From NCBI GenBank assembly GCA_038503065.1, contig JBCAMK010000008.1, positions 124,001-188,000 on the forward strand: a DNA stretch of 64,000 nt. Direction: 5' to 3'. The position numbers were made by a program, and so were the translations under genes. Each line of letters starts with the position of its first letter. Position 1 is the stretch's first letter. Of this stretch, positions 48,086 to 60,028 are shown one piece after another. The DNA comes from Paragyromitra xinjiangensis. Taxonomy: Eukaryota; Ascomycota; Pezizomycetes; Pezizales; Discinaceae. The notes under the pieces were generated by a model. The model ran no database searches. It saw only the letters and a list, made by a program, of their open reading frames with translations, and was not told the origin of the DNA.

Positions 48086-50699
48086 CTACACTAGCAAAAT
48101 TTCCAACCCTTCTTCCCTCATAACGTTTCTCCAATGCACCTCTTGCCCGCACCCAACTCCCATCGTACGATCAGTTTCATCCCTCCTTCTCCAGACCTCC
48201 CTCATGATCCTCCCAATTCCTCCTAAACTACCTCCATGCCCAATCGCACACCTCCCTGCGAAGAATTCTCTATCTTTCTCTTCAGTTGCCATGCACCCGC
48301 CCACAAGTAGCGGCCACGTAACAGTCCTACTTGATTTCGTGGGGATGAGCGCAACCATGACTATCAACTCCTCGAGCAATTGCTGGAAGAAGTTGAGGCG
48401 TGGGTAGAACCCAAGGCCGACAGACCAAAGGTGGATACGTGTCGCAGTGCGGAAAGCTGCAGTCGTGGCTTTGATGATCATGTCTTGGTCTACCGGGAGT
48501 TCAGGTGGAATGGAGTTCTCATCAAATGAGCCGGGCCCAGAGAGGATATGTTCTTCAGAAGTGGAGAGAATGGCGTTTTCTGCCGCGGTGGTCGGTGAGG
48601 TTGGGGCGGCGGTATAGAGAGGGCTTGAGGGTTGCGAGAAGGAGTAATGTGGGGTATGTGCGTTATCACCGTCAGCAGCTGATCCTGGGCTTTGTGATGA
48701 TGCTGTTGGCGAAGGTGAAGGTATCGATAATGGCGACGATGCTAACAGGCCAGTGGGATCATTTTCATTTCCATCCTCATCTTCGTGTGATGGTGGCAGC
48801 GGCAGACTTGGTGGTTCCGGAGAAGGAGGTAACTTCATAGCAATTGGGAGATCTCTATCCCTCAAGCGTACATCTAACTCTATTGCCCTCTTGCACCCTC
48901 TTGTCCAGCTGATCATTCCATCCTTCAATGTCCGGTACTTGTAATCTTCGACACACATAACCTCCGAGACCAAGAACATGACCGTGTCATCGCAGCCCAT
49001 TATCTCCAGAAGTCCGTAGTAAGCGCGTTCATGGACAGGTCGGGATAGTATCTCACGATAATTTGCCCAGAGCTGTGGCGTACGACCAAGCGTGAGTGAT
49101 GATAAAATGTCCATCCAAATTACACGGGACATTAGAAATTTTGAACTAGCGCTGTGAGCAGGCTTGTTCAGGAGGTCGAGCTGCACAAGACATTCAATTG
49201 CTGCCTGGAGATGGTGTTTCCAATTTGGCAGCGAGGAGTAGATCTGAGGGTCGGTTAGTTATGTACCTTTATGTTTGATCCTCTTCAGTAGTGTGGAGAT
49301 TTGCTTTTTCTTTCTTTTCGGTTCATTTGAAGCTGTAATAAGATTGTGGCATAACATGTACATGCATCATAAGGAAGAGAAAGGTCTTGAAAAATCGTGA
49401 ACGGTCTGAAGGAGCTATAAAATATCTTGGATGGGGGGTTGAACCTCAAAAGACGTAAGTGCTAGTATCGAGGCCAAGCTTTCTTCAGATGCTCCGTCCT
49501 TCAATCTTTGCCTCAAGTCCCGAACACAATCGACACGGTGTGCCCATGCGTCCTTGATAAGAGCTTTGGCATGTGCCTCTGACTTGCTTTCCGTTGCGGC
49601 AAGGTGCATGGCGCTACTACTCAAGCATGCTTTTAACAAACCAGGATTGACATTGACAAGAGGGACAAAAACTTCCCTTAGCGATTCGCGGATTCGGGGT
49701 TCCGACATCCCGCTGTAGGTCAACCGGAATAAATTACGAATGTAATGCCTCATGAGAATACTCTCATGGGCATCCCCAAAACTTATCGGCGGAACCAAGG
49801 AAGGGTCCGAAAGTTCCGCGGGGCTGAGCGAAACCCGATGTTTGGGTGTGGCCAGTGACACTAACGATGCAATTATTGCATCGTATTCGCCGTTGGCGAT
49901 CTCCTCCTCTTTTGTCCGAGTATTTGGAACAGTGAGATTGTTAGGCTTCCAAAGTGGTGGAAGCTTAGGCGCCAGGATGACACCAGATATGACATCCTGT
50001 AGCAAAGGTTTGCCTGTAAGAGCATCGATGATTCCATAGCTGGGAGCTGGGTCGATGGTCTTTGCGAAGGAATTTTTGATAGGGCATCGATAACATCCCA
50101 TAGGTGGGTGAGGTGAGTCGAGCATCGCTACAGCTCCCGAAGCATATATCTCAGGGGCTTCCAGAAAGGGCTTCAAGAGCTGTATCCCACTCTCCGTGAT
50201 TTCGAAAACAAAATTTCCTCTATTATCGTTCTCGCATGTGGTTCCTTCAACATCATCCGACTTCATCACAGCTTTTGTCACAGAACCATCTCCTAGACTG
50301 CCCTTATCCTCCTTCAAAGCTTCCACTTCCTTGTTGTTCTCTTTTGCCCCTGATCCCAGTTCTTCGGATATTCGAGGTCGTGCTTTCCTCCGGCGTCTGC
50401 CTCGCTTGCCGATCTGAAGTTTAATTTCTTCCTTCTTTCTCTTGGCTGCCACGGGATCTCTCATCCAGGTTGGCTGAGAAATTCCATATCCATCACACTG
50501 AATCTTTAAATTCCGGCATTGTTGACATGTTGGCCGGGCTTCGTCGCACTTTTTCTTCCTGAGACGGCAGATCCAGCAACCTGAAAAATCCCAGTCAGCA
50601 ACACTCTTTTTTTCCTTCTTTCCCTTCAAAATCGTCTGCTTCATCTTTAGAAATATTCAGCTCACCTGTTCTCGAGCGGGGGTGGCGCGTCGAAGCCAT
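48086..50699 (-). CDS. Zn2Cys6 transcription factor
   Basis: A fungal binuclear zinc-cluster regulator of about 775 aa. Exons are 50699-50666, 50580-49445 and 49243-48086. Exon 1 encodes only MASTRHPRSRT and splices (donor GTGAGC, branch CTGAC, acceptor TTTTTCAG) directly into GCWICRLRKKKCDEARP. The zinc cluster is complete: Cys 13, 16, 23, 30, 33 and 40, followed by a basic linker (AKRKKEEIKLQIGKRGRRRR). The rest resembles the fungal_trans_2 type: RHYIRNLFRLTYSGMSE, LKACLSSSAMHLAA, then across intron 2 SLPNWKHHLQAAIECL. An acidic and Pro/Ser-rich stretch near the middle of exon 3 may be an activation region. Intron 2 is long (201 bp) with a poor GTTCAA donor, so that junction is less certain. 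The target pathway is unknown. Confidence 0.88.
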
Positions 50700-53536
50700 G
50701 GATGCTATGTCGAGATCCCAAAGGCATGCCTGCGGAAGACTCCCGTGGGGAGGTAGGATGGTGGCTGTAGTTATGTGGGAGCATCACCGAGGGGCACAGC
50801 CAGCCACAGACACGTTGTGCAGCGAGATCAATGCTGCCCATCTAATCCCAGAACGGAATCGGCTCACGCTAGCAAATTGGCATCCCAGATGTAGGCGTGG
50901 CCAAGCACAAGTAACGTGGGGAACATTCTAGCAAGAGGCACAGGAGGGCGGATACAGAGGGTGATTGGAGGGGATTTGCGGGGAAGAGAAAAAAAGAGAG
51001 AGGACAAGCGGGAGTACCGTCGTGACGATCTCGATCCTACCAACATATTGGACAACATCCAACCGTAGATACCGTACTTCTCGCCGGTCGAGATGATGTC
51101 TGTTTTGTGTTTCTGCTAAGCTTTGTGTATGCACAATTCCCTGCAAGCTGCCGTTGCCCCTGTCTCGATCGTCTCACCATTATCAAAAGCGAGGTCTATC
51201 GAACCTTTGCAAGTTGTAGGTAGTGGCATATCTCCACCGTATTTAGGCTAGGAGTTGCATCTGACAGGGCCAATGTGGCAGATATCCTGGCAGACATCTC
51301 GACTGGCCGAGGCAGCCTTCAGATGGTGTGGCTCATAGCGTAGTTCTGGCAATGGCTTGCTAGGAGAATTTGGCCACGAAGAGTTTGGTCCAGATCACGG
51401 CTGCCGTGTCTTCCACATCAGATCACCTGCCGGCACACAATCTTAGCACGGGTCTGGCCAAGCTAGAGTAGGTACCGATGAATCTAGCTTCGCTACCACC
51501 CGCAGGCCCGCATCACATGTGTCATACTACATGTCGAATCGATGCAGAAGAACTTCTCGTGGAGAAGGTTCTCCAATGGCCCACTGATAAGAACGTACGA
51601 AAAGCTAAGGCGATTGGTGCTGGTGCTAGCTGGAAGGAAAAAAATAAAATAATTATTTACGATAGTGTCCGGATTGCCAAATACGATACTCGTAACACGT
51701 GGATGTTGGATTTCAAGGTTTCTGCGGTGTTAGACATCGTGCACCCTCGCCGTAAGTTGGCGAACTACTTTTTGGCGAATCGCCATGTTGTATTCGACCT
51801 TTCGACGCAATGCATCATCATCCATCACCCCCCTTATACCACGAGCCTGCTGGAACTCACTCGCACTTGAAACATACTTGAATGTTTGGATCTTGTTCAA
51901 ACAAATACTCGTGATCTGATGTGGACAGACCCTACGGGAAATCCCGAATCCCATGCATACCAACTGAATCTTGAAATCACGATCCTGAACCAAATTGCGA
52001 ACCTGCGCCACATCTACAAATCTCCGCGTCCAATCACGCGTCCTCTCTTGCGCCTCCGTGAAACATGAAATTAGCAATTTCGCAGGGTCCAGACCCAACG
52101 CCACCAAGGAAGTACGCCCGTGCGCTGTGGCGTCGTGACTCGTCATGCGACCAGGGAAAGTCCCGACACAAGGAACTGAATAAGCGTGACGGTGTGGAAT
52201 GCGGGCTGCCGTTTTCGGAACGATTGAGTGACAGACGGGCCGTCGTGAAACATTGTGACAAAATACGGCTGCATGAAACAACAAAACACGATGGAGCATT
52301 CAGGAAAGAGATATATGATATCTTTTTATCGCCAGGGCCGACATGCATGGAATCGATATGGAATTCGACTGAGAGGGCATCGGTATCGGTAAAACGGTCT
52401 GTAGCACGATAGGGCGTCACCTGTCTGAGACATACCTATATGACATCTACCTTCAATGAGATATATATAAGGGTGAGTTGTATGATTCGTGGCACACCTC
52501 AGCCTTGCTGCGGGCTTTTTTGAAAACAGGTCGATGTCGGTGAGTTTCTCGTTTGGTCCTTGATTTCGACATCCAAATGGTCTTTTTGAAACCTGCTTGT
52601 TGGCAGTCATTATTATGACAACAGCTTCCAACACTCGCGTTCAATGAATATCAATCACCTCGGTCAGAAACCTACCCGAGAGCAAGTCGTCACAAAGAGG
52701 GGGCTTGCGCTGTGATCTACAAATTTAGAGTATGCTTTGTTGTCTGTGCATTTGAGTTGTTTCACTTCCTACATGTCGATGGAAGGCACAGAGGTTCATC
52801 TAGGCTTCTGGTCCGAGAGTATGTGACCGGCAGTTTGGCGTGTTGAGTTCACGGACTTGACGAGGCTGTTCGTATAAATATGTCTCGGGAGAGCAACTCC
52901 CTTAATCCTGACGCTACTGCGAGATGCAGAATCGATAGGTTGATTTCCTGCCATATCTCACACAATCGAGATGTAATCGATATTTCTCATTGCCCTCTTT
53001 CACGTGGCGAATAAATAGCGAGTAAGGAAAGAAGAAAAAAAGCGATATCTCTTTGTCTTGCTAAGGGTCGGGGATAGGCGTCATTTGGGGCAACCACCGG
53101 TTCCTGAACTACGCGGATAGATGGTAGAAATTTCCCACGCCACTAAGGGCCCGGGGTGACATCACACGACCCACACTACTAGATTTAGGGTACGGATTTT
53201 GGGTCATCTCGGCGTACACCAGAAACCGACGGCTACCCCAAACTGGTGCCTGCCCTTCCGCTCATCTACCATCACGACGGACGCCCACTCTCATCATCCA
53301 CACACCATACTACATTACGATCGCCCTATAAGAATCTAGGCTATAAAGATATCCACCTTATAGCAGGGACTATCTTATACCCGCTAGCAAGAATATTTGC
53401 TTCAAGAGAAGATAGGTTTGCTCCGATTCGGTATAGGGCGATTATACTGTGCCTGCTTCTTGCCCGCAACATTTCCATCACATTGCTTCGCTACCTCTAT
53501 ATCACGTCTACTATCTGCATCTCTCTCCAAGCGGAT
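50700..53536. other. Promoter and spacer, one unsupported open frame
   Basis: The first part is the promoter region of the Zn2Cys6 gene. An ATG frame of 189 codons at 52299-51730 on minus has no motif and overlaps plus-strand frames of similar length, so it is not called. A GC-rich tract lies near 53140-53160. Nothing else is supported. Confidence 0.4.
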
Positions 53537-54052
53537 ATGAGCATGTCTACCTTGAATCTTGCTCGTCGGATTGTCATCCGTCATCCAAGGGGAAGTCCTG
53601 TCTATCAACACCTTCATCACCCATGTAGAGCGTTCGGAACTACTCAGGTGAGCTTCAAGCCCTAGATTTTTAGTTCTACTAACTGGGTGCCTAAGGTAAC
53701 TGCAGCCCCGATTATGCCAATGATTCATCTAATTCTACGGCTAATAACAAGCCCTCTTGCTTTTGCTCATTTATTATTTGTTCTGAGGACGTTATAGTCA
53801 ACTAGACAAACTGCCATGCTAATTCCTGATTAGAGTGTCGCTACAATAAAGGAGAGCCTGGACGGGATTAAAGAAAGCTTGAGGGGGGCCAGGGCGGAAG
53901 TAAAAGATCTCAGCAGTAGGATGGACAGGAGCTTCGACCGACTTGAAAACAAGATCGATCATTTGTTGTACTTTTTCCTAGGTGGTCTGGTACTAAAAGG
54001 AGGATTCGACCTCTACATGAACGAAAAGAATGAGAGGACTCGGATTGCCTAA
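53537..54052 (+). CDS. Small protein with mitochondrial-type presequence, coiled coil and membrane anchor
   Basis: Two exons, 53537-53647 and 53834-54052, join in phase 0 to give 109 aa. The N-terminus (NLARRIVIRHPRGSPVYQHL then CRAFGTTQ) is Arg-rich, lacks acidic residues and fits a mitochondrial targeting peptide. Exon 2 gives heptad-like helices (IKESLDGIKESLRGARAEV, then SRMDRSFDRLENKIDHL). A short hydrophobic segment (LLYFFLGGLVLKGGFDLYM) follows, then a charged tail. The pattern suggests a membrane-anchored coiled-coil protein in mitochondria, and similar small proteins are common in fungi. The intron is 186 bp, long for this window, so a further small exon inside it is possible. The last exon contains no in-frame ATG before its helices, which makes it easy to overlook. 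Confidence 0.6.
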
Positions 54053-57000
54053 GGGAAAGTTAAGGTCAGGGGATTTACTGGTCTCGTGCCTACGGTGCGC
54101 AGCAGCTATAGGCAGTAGGGGATGGGAACGAGCCTAGGGATTTACTATCGGATTGATAAGCGTGGTGGAGTCTATTCTTCAACATAAGTGCTATTGGTCT
54201 CAGGAGTCTATATAGCTCAGCTTAGCAACGCGCTTTTATGGATTACTTTGGTTTTTCTTATATCAAGAGAGGTTCTATTTTTACGATTAGGAAATGTGTT
54301 ATTCTCAATATTGACGTTAAAGTTTTCATATTATAATTAATTTTGTTTTGCTCGTCATCGGAGTTCGGAGGGCGGAGCCCCGACTAGGAGTGAGGCGAAG
54401 CGGGGCATTCCATAGTAGGATTTGCTCCATGCTGGGAAGCTTCAGGAGAAGCCTGGCGGTTTCACCACCCCTATAAGTTTTGCTGACTGCTGATGCCTCT
54501 AACCCTGAATGCTCGCTACGGCAGGCAATAGGAATCGAAAACCCAACAGGCCAAGAAAAGCAAAAAAGTATCGATTAAATACCAACACAGTAAGAACACC
54601 GCATATAATCCGTGAACGTAGCTATTCCGTTTGCCATGATGACGACGCTCTTTAGTGTTTTACTTGCCACGGGAGATTCCCGCCATTTACCCGTCTCCTA
54701 ACCTCCTTTTGTTCTAATCCTATCATAAATCAACCAACGATCTCACATCATTTACGATCACTCACCTCCGCTTGCGCTATCTGGAGGATCTCTTAAGATA
54801 GTTGGTAGTGTTTTAGAAGCTATTGTTTATCTGTCATGGGGTCCTGCGCCATTTTCGTGCTTCCCTGATCGCTTGTCAATCAGTGACATTCTGTGTGGCT
54901 TTCTGCGTTGAGACGTTGAAATAAGATGTGGCGTCTCAGAATTCAGGTTTTTTTTGCGAGTTGAAGCTGTTTGTGGCAACAACCAACTTCTCCAGGTAAT
55001 AGATCTACCGGGAAACAGGAGAAACGCTGCTAGAAATGGTGAAGTGATTGTTTTACCTCAGCCTCAAGTTTAATCCGACGTCTTAGCGGATGTCGTTCAT
55101 GTTGCCGATTGCGCAGATCGCGCGACCGGTTATTAGATGGTTAATAGCTCTTTAACCTCTTGATGGTAATGTGGGTGCTACGGTAATGTGATACGCTATG
55201 GTAACAAATACCTGAGTCGTTGCTTAGAGGTATTTTGTTTGAGTGTGGCGAGCTGCTGGCTATTTGTAATAAGACGGCAATGTTTTTCCGAGGCATGGGA
55301 AATGTGTGTTCATGAAAAATCACTCGTGCAAATTCGAAGAGATGAAGTCATGCACAAAACTAATAGTAGATGAATAATCATAAAAAAGTATTTTCAATTT
55401 AGTGTGATATAAATCATTAGCCAAGGTAGAAAGATAACTGTAAAGTGATGGAAGTACGTATGATAGATGTTCCGGGGTTTAGTGTCCAGGGTGTTTGGTA
55501 GGTTATCTTGTTAATACATCATACACTGGAACCCTCCTTCGCCCGGGGCCCTGTCCTGTGAATTACGTTATGCATGAATACCGTAGGGACTCGAAAAATA
55601 CAGACCGTTGCCAAGAGGGGGCGTCTGGTATACTATCCCAATAACGGAGTTGATTGAGCTAATTTTTGGGGTTTTCTCTATGAACTGACTCCGACAGCCT
55701 CAGCTGAGCCGTCTCCCCCTCTGTTTTGATGTAAATCGATCCCTCAAAAGGTATAGTATAGCAAGCCTCCTTCTTGGCAACGTCTGTATTTGTCGAGTCC
55801 CTACGGTAGTAGGTTCGGGTCTTTGCGCTATCTTGATATCTTTGCTGTTTTATTTGCTACTAGCGTCGAAGAGCCTAGCGGAAGGTTCTCATCTTGTGTA
55901 AGTTGTCTTAGTCATATGTAGTTCCCGTTGGTGATCTTGTTGGTGCCACGCCCTAGATAATGAAGCCAGGTTGGCTCGGGGTTTCCTTTGTCTTTTACTG
56001 GGATTGACAGGCGTTGTCGGGGGTATCTGAGATGTCTCTTAGATGGCTAGAAAAGGGGTGGCTTGTGACACTACCTAGCCGAGCCGGGTCTGAACGGGTC
56101 ATAGTTGATTAGGGCTTTTTTTTGGCTTTTCATACCGTTTGTTGGGCCGTGGTTTATTGTGCCGCTAGCCAGTTTTTCCGCCTCACGGCCACCGCCTTTC
56201 AGCCACCTGGGCTGCTTTTACCACACTTAGGCTCGGGAAGTAGAATCTACTAGTTAATGGGGCAGGTTCGTCCCACCAGAAATATACTGGTTTTTGGAAT
56301 CCTCACCGCTTTTTTAGGGTGTCGGTAGATGGTCCGCGGGCTTCAGGCTGCAGTACACAAAACCTAGCAGGGAATGCAGACAACCGGCACCAAAATCAAT
56401 CTGGTGGAGTGTTTCTTTGGCTCCCTTGGAATTGTTGAGCTCTTGGGCCTTTGAATGTTTTTGAGCGACCCTAGTAAAGCTTCAGTGCAATGTGGTGATG
56501 TTCGTTACGTTTTTAGGCGTGATAGTATTCGATAGCGTTGGACATATGTATCTCCGAGGACCGCTATTTCATGTTTAACGTTATTAGCTAAGCTGTCATC
56601 CCATTTCCCTACACAGGCGTGATGTGACTCCTGTTCCTCGCATCTTCATCAGTTGGAGTGCTCATATGCGGCAGCTCTATGGGTTTTGCCTCAATGTTTG
56701 TGCCTCAACTCTTTGGGTTATTTTTTCCAGATTGGATCCTAGCTTTCGGAGGCCACCATTGATTTCTAGAGGTCGATTGAGTGTCCGTATACACCCGCGG
56801 GATTCCCTGTTGCAAGAGGTCCAAAGTCGCGATTGTTGGGATCTAGTCACATAGGGGTAACTTGTAAGTCGCCAAAGGCGTTTAGCTTTCCGCTAAGGTT
56901 ATAGTGTTGGGATGGAAATAATAGGGGGTGGTATTTTCAACCGCAGCTGTGCTGGCCTTGGCTTTTGAGGGTTCGCTAGCAGTCTAGGGGGCTTGGCATG

Positions 57001-57386
57001 GGTGGTTGAGAGGAGGACTCTGTGCATGCCTGTCTAATTTTAATACCTTCCCTCAAGCCTCTACATGGTATCCCACATCAGGTCTTTGGAAACTAAGTCT
57101 CATAGTTACTATGAGTACATTAATCAGCCCGGTTGGACTCGCAATCAGTCTGGAGTGGACATGCAAGTAGGATTAGGGCATGTATGTGTAGGCTTTTATC
57201 GTCGTGGGGCTGTCTGCAAGAGAGAGATTCTCCCAGGACATGTTTCCGCTTTTGTGTCTTTCGGTATCCGAGTGATGTTTAGTGAAGGAAATGGCAGCTT
57301 CTGTCTAGGCACGTTACTACTAACACTAAGTGGAAGCAGGAAGTGAAGCAGGTATATTTCTCTAAAATCCCCGGACGATCTTTAAT
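54053..57386. other. Spacer with a MITE
   Basis: No supported gene. A stem (GCCCCG/CGGGGC, 20-base loop) at about 54375-54405 is of unknown meaning. The MITE at 55581-55806 is listed separately. Frames at 56624-56854 and 57065-57346 have no motif. Confidence 0.4.
55581..55806. mobile_element. MITE with about 55-bp terminal inverted repeats and TA flanks
   Basis: The left end reads CCGTAGGGACTCGAAAAAT and the right end, on the other strand, CCGTAGGGACTCGACAAAT. Pairing continues through TACAGAC, GTTGCCAAGA and TATACTAT with a few substitutions and a small indel. The element is 226 bp and bounded by TA on both sides (55579-55580, 55807-55808). Its outer CCGTA matches the outer CCGTA of the element at 19881, so the two may share a mariner-type source. 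It has no coding capacity. Confidence 0.75.
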
Positions 57387-59350
57387 CTATCTAAACTCCT
57401 CTTTCACTAGCGCTTTCTTATTAACTATTCCCCAAGTTAATTAGCGATCCCACCCCCAATAAATAACCCTTTGACCACCTAAGGAGTCGCTTACTTTTCC
57501 CCATTTGGTTCCTCTTCAGTGCCTCCACAATCTTCATCACGGTGGGAACTTTGTAACTCGCAAGTTTCCCCTTCATTACTTTTCGCATTTCCTCGTATCC
57601 GAAGGATTCTTTCTTTCCTTGTTCGGACAGAACTACAATCGCTGCGACACGCTGGCCCCAGTCTGGGTCAGGGAGGGCTACTACTGCGACTTCAGATATT
57701 TGAGGTCTACGGGGAGATGGGTTAGTGGAGTGGGGCGAGGAAGGATGGGGAGGAATACAGCTCCAGTAATTCCCGCTCTACTTCTAGAGCAGAAACCTTT
57801 TCGCCGCCGGATTTAATAACTATAGATGTCAATGACCAGTCCTCCACCCAGCCTACCATGAAAAAGATAGACCTACTGTCAACACTCGCCCTGCCATGAA
57901 TATAGTAAGCTCCCCTCTCATCCCTAACCGCTACATCTCCAGTTTTAAACCAATTCCTCCCATCACCCTCATCTACAAACTCCTTCCGCGTCGCCTCCGG
58001 TTTCTGCCAATACTCCCTAAACACCGTCGGCCCCCTAATCTGAATTTCCCCCTCCTTCTCCGTCTCCTCAGCAGGAACAGGAATTCCACTCTCTATATCC
58101 GCCAGCCTCGCCTCTACCCCCGGAAGCGGCCAGCCAACAGAGTTAGATATACGATCTGATAACGGAAGACGCTGTGACAACGCCATACCAATCTCGGTCA
58201 TTCCGTAGCGTTCTAGCATGGTTCCACCACCTTGGTCTGTCCCCGCGAGTGTCCGCCATTTATCTTTGATGCTTCCTGGTAACGCGGCAGAGCCAGAGAT
58301 TGCAAGGCGGAGTGACCGTACTGCTTCTCTTCCTGCTGTTTGGGTTGTTTTTGGTAATGTGGGGAAGATGGTTAAGAGGCGGTTATATACCGTTGGTACT
58401 GCCATGAATAGTGTCACGCTCTCTTTCTCTTTCTCTTTCGCTGCTAGTCGGTTCCAGACGTCCTCGGCGTTGAAGGGGAAAAGGTACTCTACTGTACCCC
58501 CTGCGAAAAGCGGTGCAAGTGTAGCATTTACAATTCCGTGAACGTGGTGGAGCGGGAGGACGTGGAGGAGGTAGTCCTTCTCGTTCATTTCCCATGCTTT
58601 CACGAGGGATGTACTCTGCGCTGTGAGAGAGGCATGAGTGGAGACTACACCCTTTGGGAGGTTTGTGGTGCCAGAGGTGTAGATTATTAACGCGCCTCTG
58701 TCTGTGCGTTCGCTCACCCATGTTAAATCGACTAGCTGGACTTCAGGGCCTAAAGCTCCTATCTCCCGTTGGGAGCGCTGAGCAACAACCTCAAGTTCAC
58801 AAGCATGTTTTATATCTGGGGATTCAAGTATCTCCTTGCCCTTCTGCGTGTACTTTTCCGAGGCGAGGAGTAGAGTCGGAGTAGAGTTAGAGACAACATA
58901 ACGCATTTCTGGCGTTGGATGACTTGTGCACAGTGGTACGGCAATCCCGCCAGACGCGAAAATACTCAACATGGATACTATATATTTGTATCAGCTCCCC
59001 TAAAACCTCTTCCATTCAACGAATATATGAGAAAGCGTACCTACATAGTCATACCCATTCTCAACCAAAAAGGCAATTCGCCCTTCACGTAGGTCCTCTT
59101 CCTTAGCCCCACTAAGCTTCAAAAGCCGATCTTTGTATAGCGCAGTGTCAACGAGAAGATCCCCATATGTAAAGGATTTTCCGGATTTCGAATGCACAAT
59201 TGCAGTTTTCGACCTAGGATGTGAATTCAGCGCTTCGAATATTGGTAGTCGCGGAAGTGTTAATTTCTCCTGCGAGCCTGTCGCAATTGCACGGCGGGCT
59301 GCGAAGCTCCCTAGGCGCGGGAAGAACTGGGAGAAACGACGTAGCATCAT
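57387..59350 (-). CDS. ACSF3: Acyl-CoA synthetase of the ACSF3 (malonyl-CoA synthetase) type
   Basis: ACSF3 makes malonyl-CoA from malonate in mitochondria, feeding mitochondrial fatty-acid synthesis. Five exons (59350-59041, 58977-57877, 57819-57759, 57706-57495, 57424-57387) give 573 aa. The N-terminus (MMLRRFSQFFPRLGSFAARR) fits a mitochondrial presequence. AMP-binding landmarks are IIYTSGTTNLPKGV, LPLHHVHGIVNATLAPLF, AISGSAALP, MLERYGMTEIGMA and FKTGDVAV. The C-terminal subdomain is spread over the last exons: IKSGGEKVSALEVERELLEL, then PQISEVAVVALPDPDWGQRV, ASYKVPTVMKIVEA, and QMGKINKKAL with the catalytic Lys. The 57-bp intron 57820-57876 is open in frame and is easily read as coding. 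Substrate assignment to malonate is by family resemblance only. Confidence 0.88.
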
Positions 59351-59539
59351 ATTCGCGTTGGGGAGTCGAGGTTGAAGAACAATTGTTTCCCAAGAGTCGA
59401 AGAGTGTAGCGTTGGGTTAGCTCGGTAAAACTTGACATCATCAATCCAGGGATCAGTCAGCAATTCGCGGCTCTTATCAACCATCACATGATAACGCCCT
59501 GACATCCACCCCACATTCCAACGAGGAAAAAAAAGCAAG
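59351..59539. promoter_or_regulatory. Bidirectional promoter between the ACSF3-like gene and BolA
   Basis: 189 bp separate the divergent start codons at 59350 (minus) and 59540 (plus), so both genes must share upstream sequence. No known motif is claimed. Its upstream half is transcribed as leader for one or both genes. Confidence 0.65.
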
Positions 59540-60028
59540 ATGTTGCGATTTGTGCGAAGATTGGCGAATATGGCAAGCAACACCCCCATAGAGGATGCGA
59601 TTAGGCAGAAGGTATGGCGATCATCCCCCGGCTATAGAGGTAGCGATAGGAGGTAATGACAAGATTTTTAACAGTTGACGACGGCACTGGCTCCGACGAC
59701 ATTGGAGATCTGGAATGATTCGTCTAAGCACTCGCACCATAAAGCGATGGAAGGGGTGGCGAGTAAGGAGACACATTTTCGGTAAATATTCACTTTATCG
59801 TCTCAGCTCGTGTGCCTCAGCGGAACTAAGTGATGAACAAGGCTCATTATCACGTCCGCCGCATTCCAATCGAAGCCCCAGCTCGCTAGGCATAGAGTTG
59901 TCAACGCACTGTTAAAGGATGAGCTTGAGCGGGAAGGCGGAATTCATGCGCTGCAGCTGAGAACTCTGACACCGGAGGAGGAGGAAAGGCTGGTGAATAG
60001 AGCGAACGAGGTTGGAGAGAAGTCATGA
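59540..60028 (+). CDS. BOL1: BolA-family protein, probably mitochondrial
   Basis: BolA proteins bind glutaredoxin-held 2Fe-2S clusters and in mitochondria help deliver 4Fe-4S clusters to clients such as lipoyl synthase. Three exons (59540-59611, 59675-59781, 59842-60028) give 121 aa. The first residues (MLRFVRRLANMAS) are basic and fit mitochondrial targeting. A second in-frame Met at residue 11 could give a shorter form. The fold signature is complete: PIEDAIRQKLTTALAPTTLE, then NDSSKHSHHKAM, ETHFRLIITS across intron 2, and ARHRVVNALLKDELEREGG with the conserved ligand His, followed by IHALQLRTLTPEE. It is head to head with the ACSF3-like gene. Whether it corresponds to yeast Bol1 or Bol3 is not settled. 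Confidence 0.88.

Noticed and set aside
51730..52299. 189-codon ATG frame on minus
   Set aside because: No motif, overlapped by plus frames of similar length, and no splice context. Length alone is weak evidence in this GC range.
59347..59589. Minus-strand 80-codon frame starting MGVLLAIFANLRTN
   Set aside because: It is antisense to BolA exon 1 and covers the bidirectional promoter. The plus strand gives a clear BolA protein.
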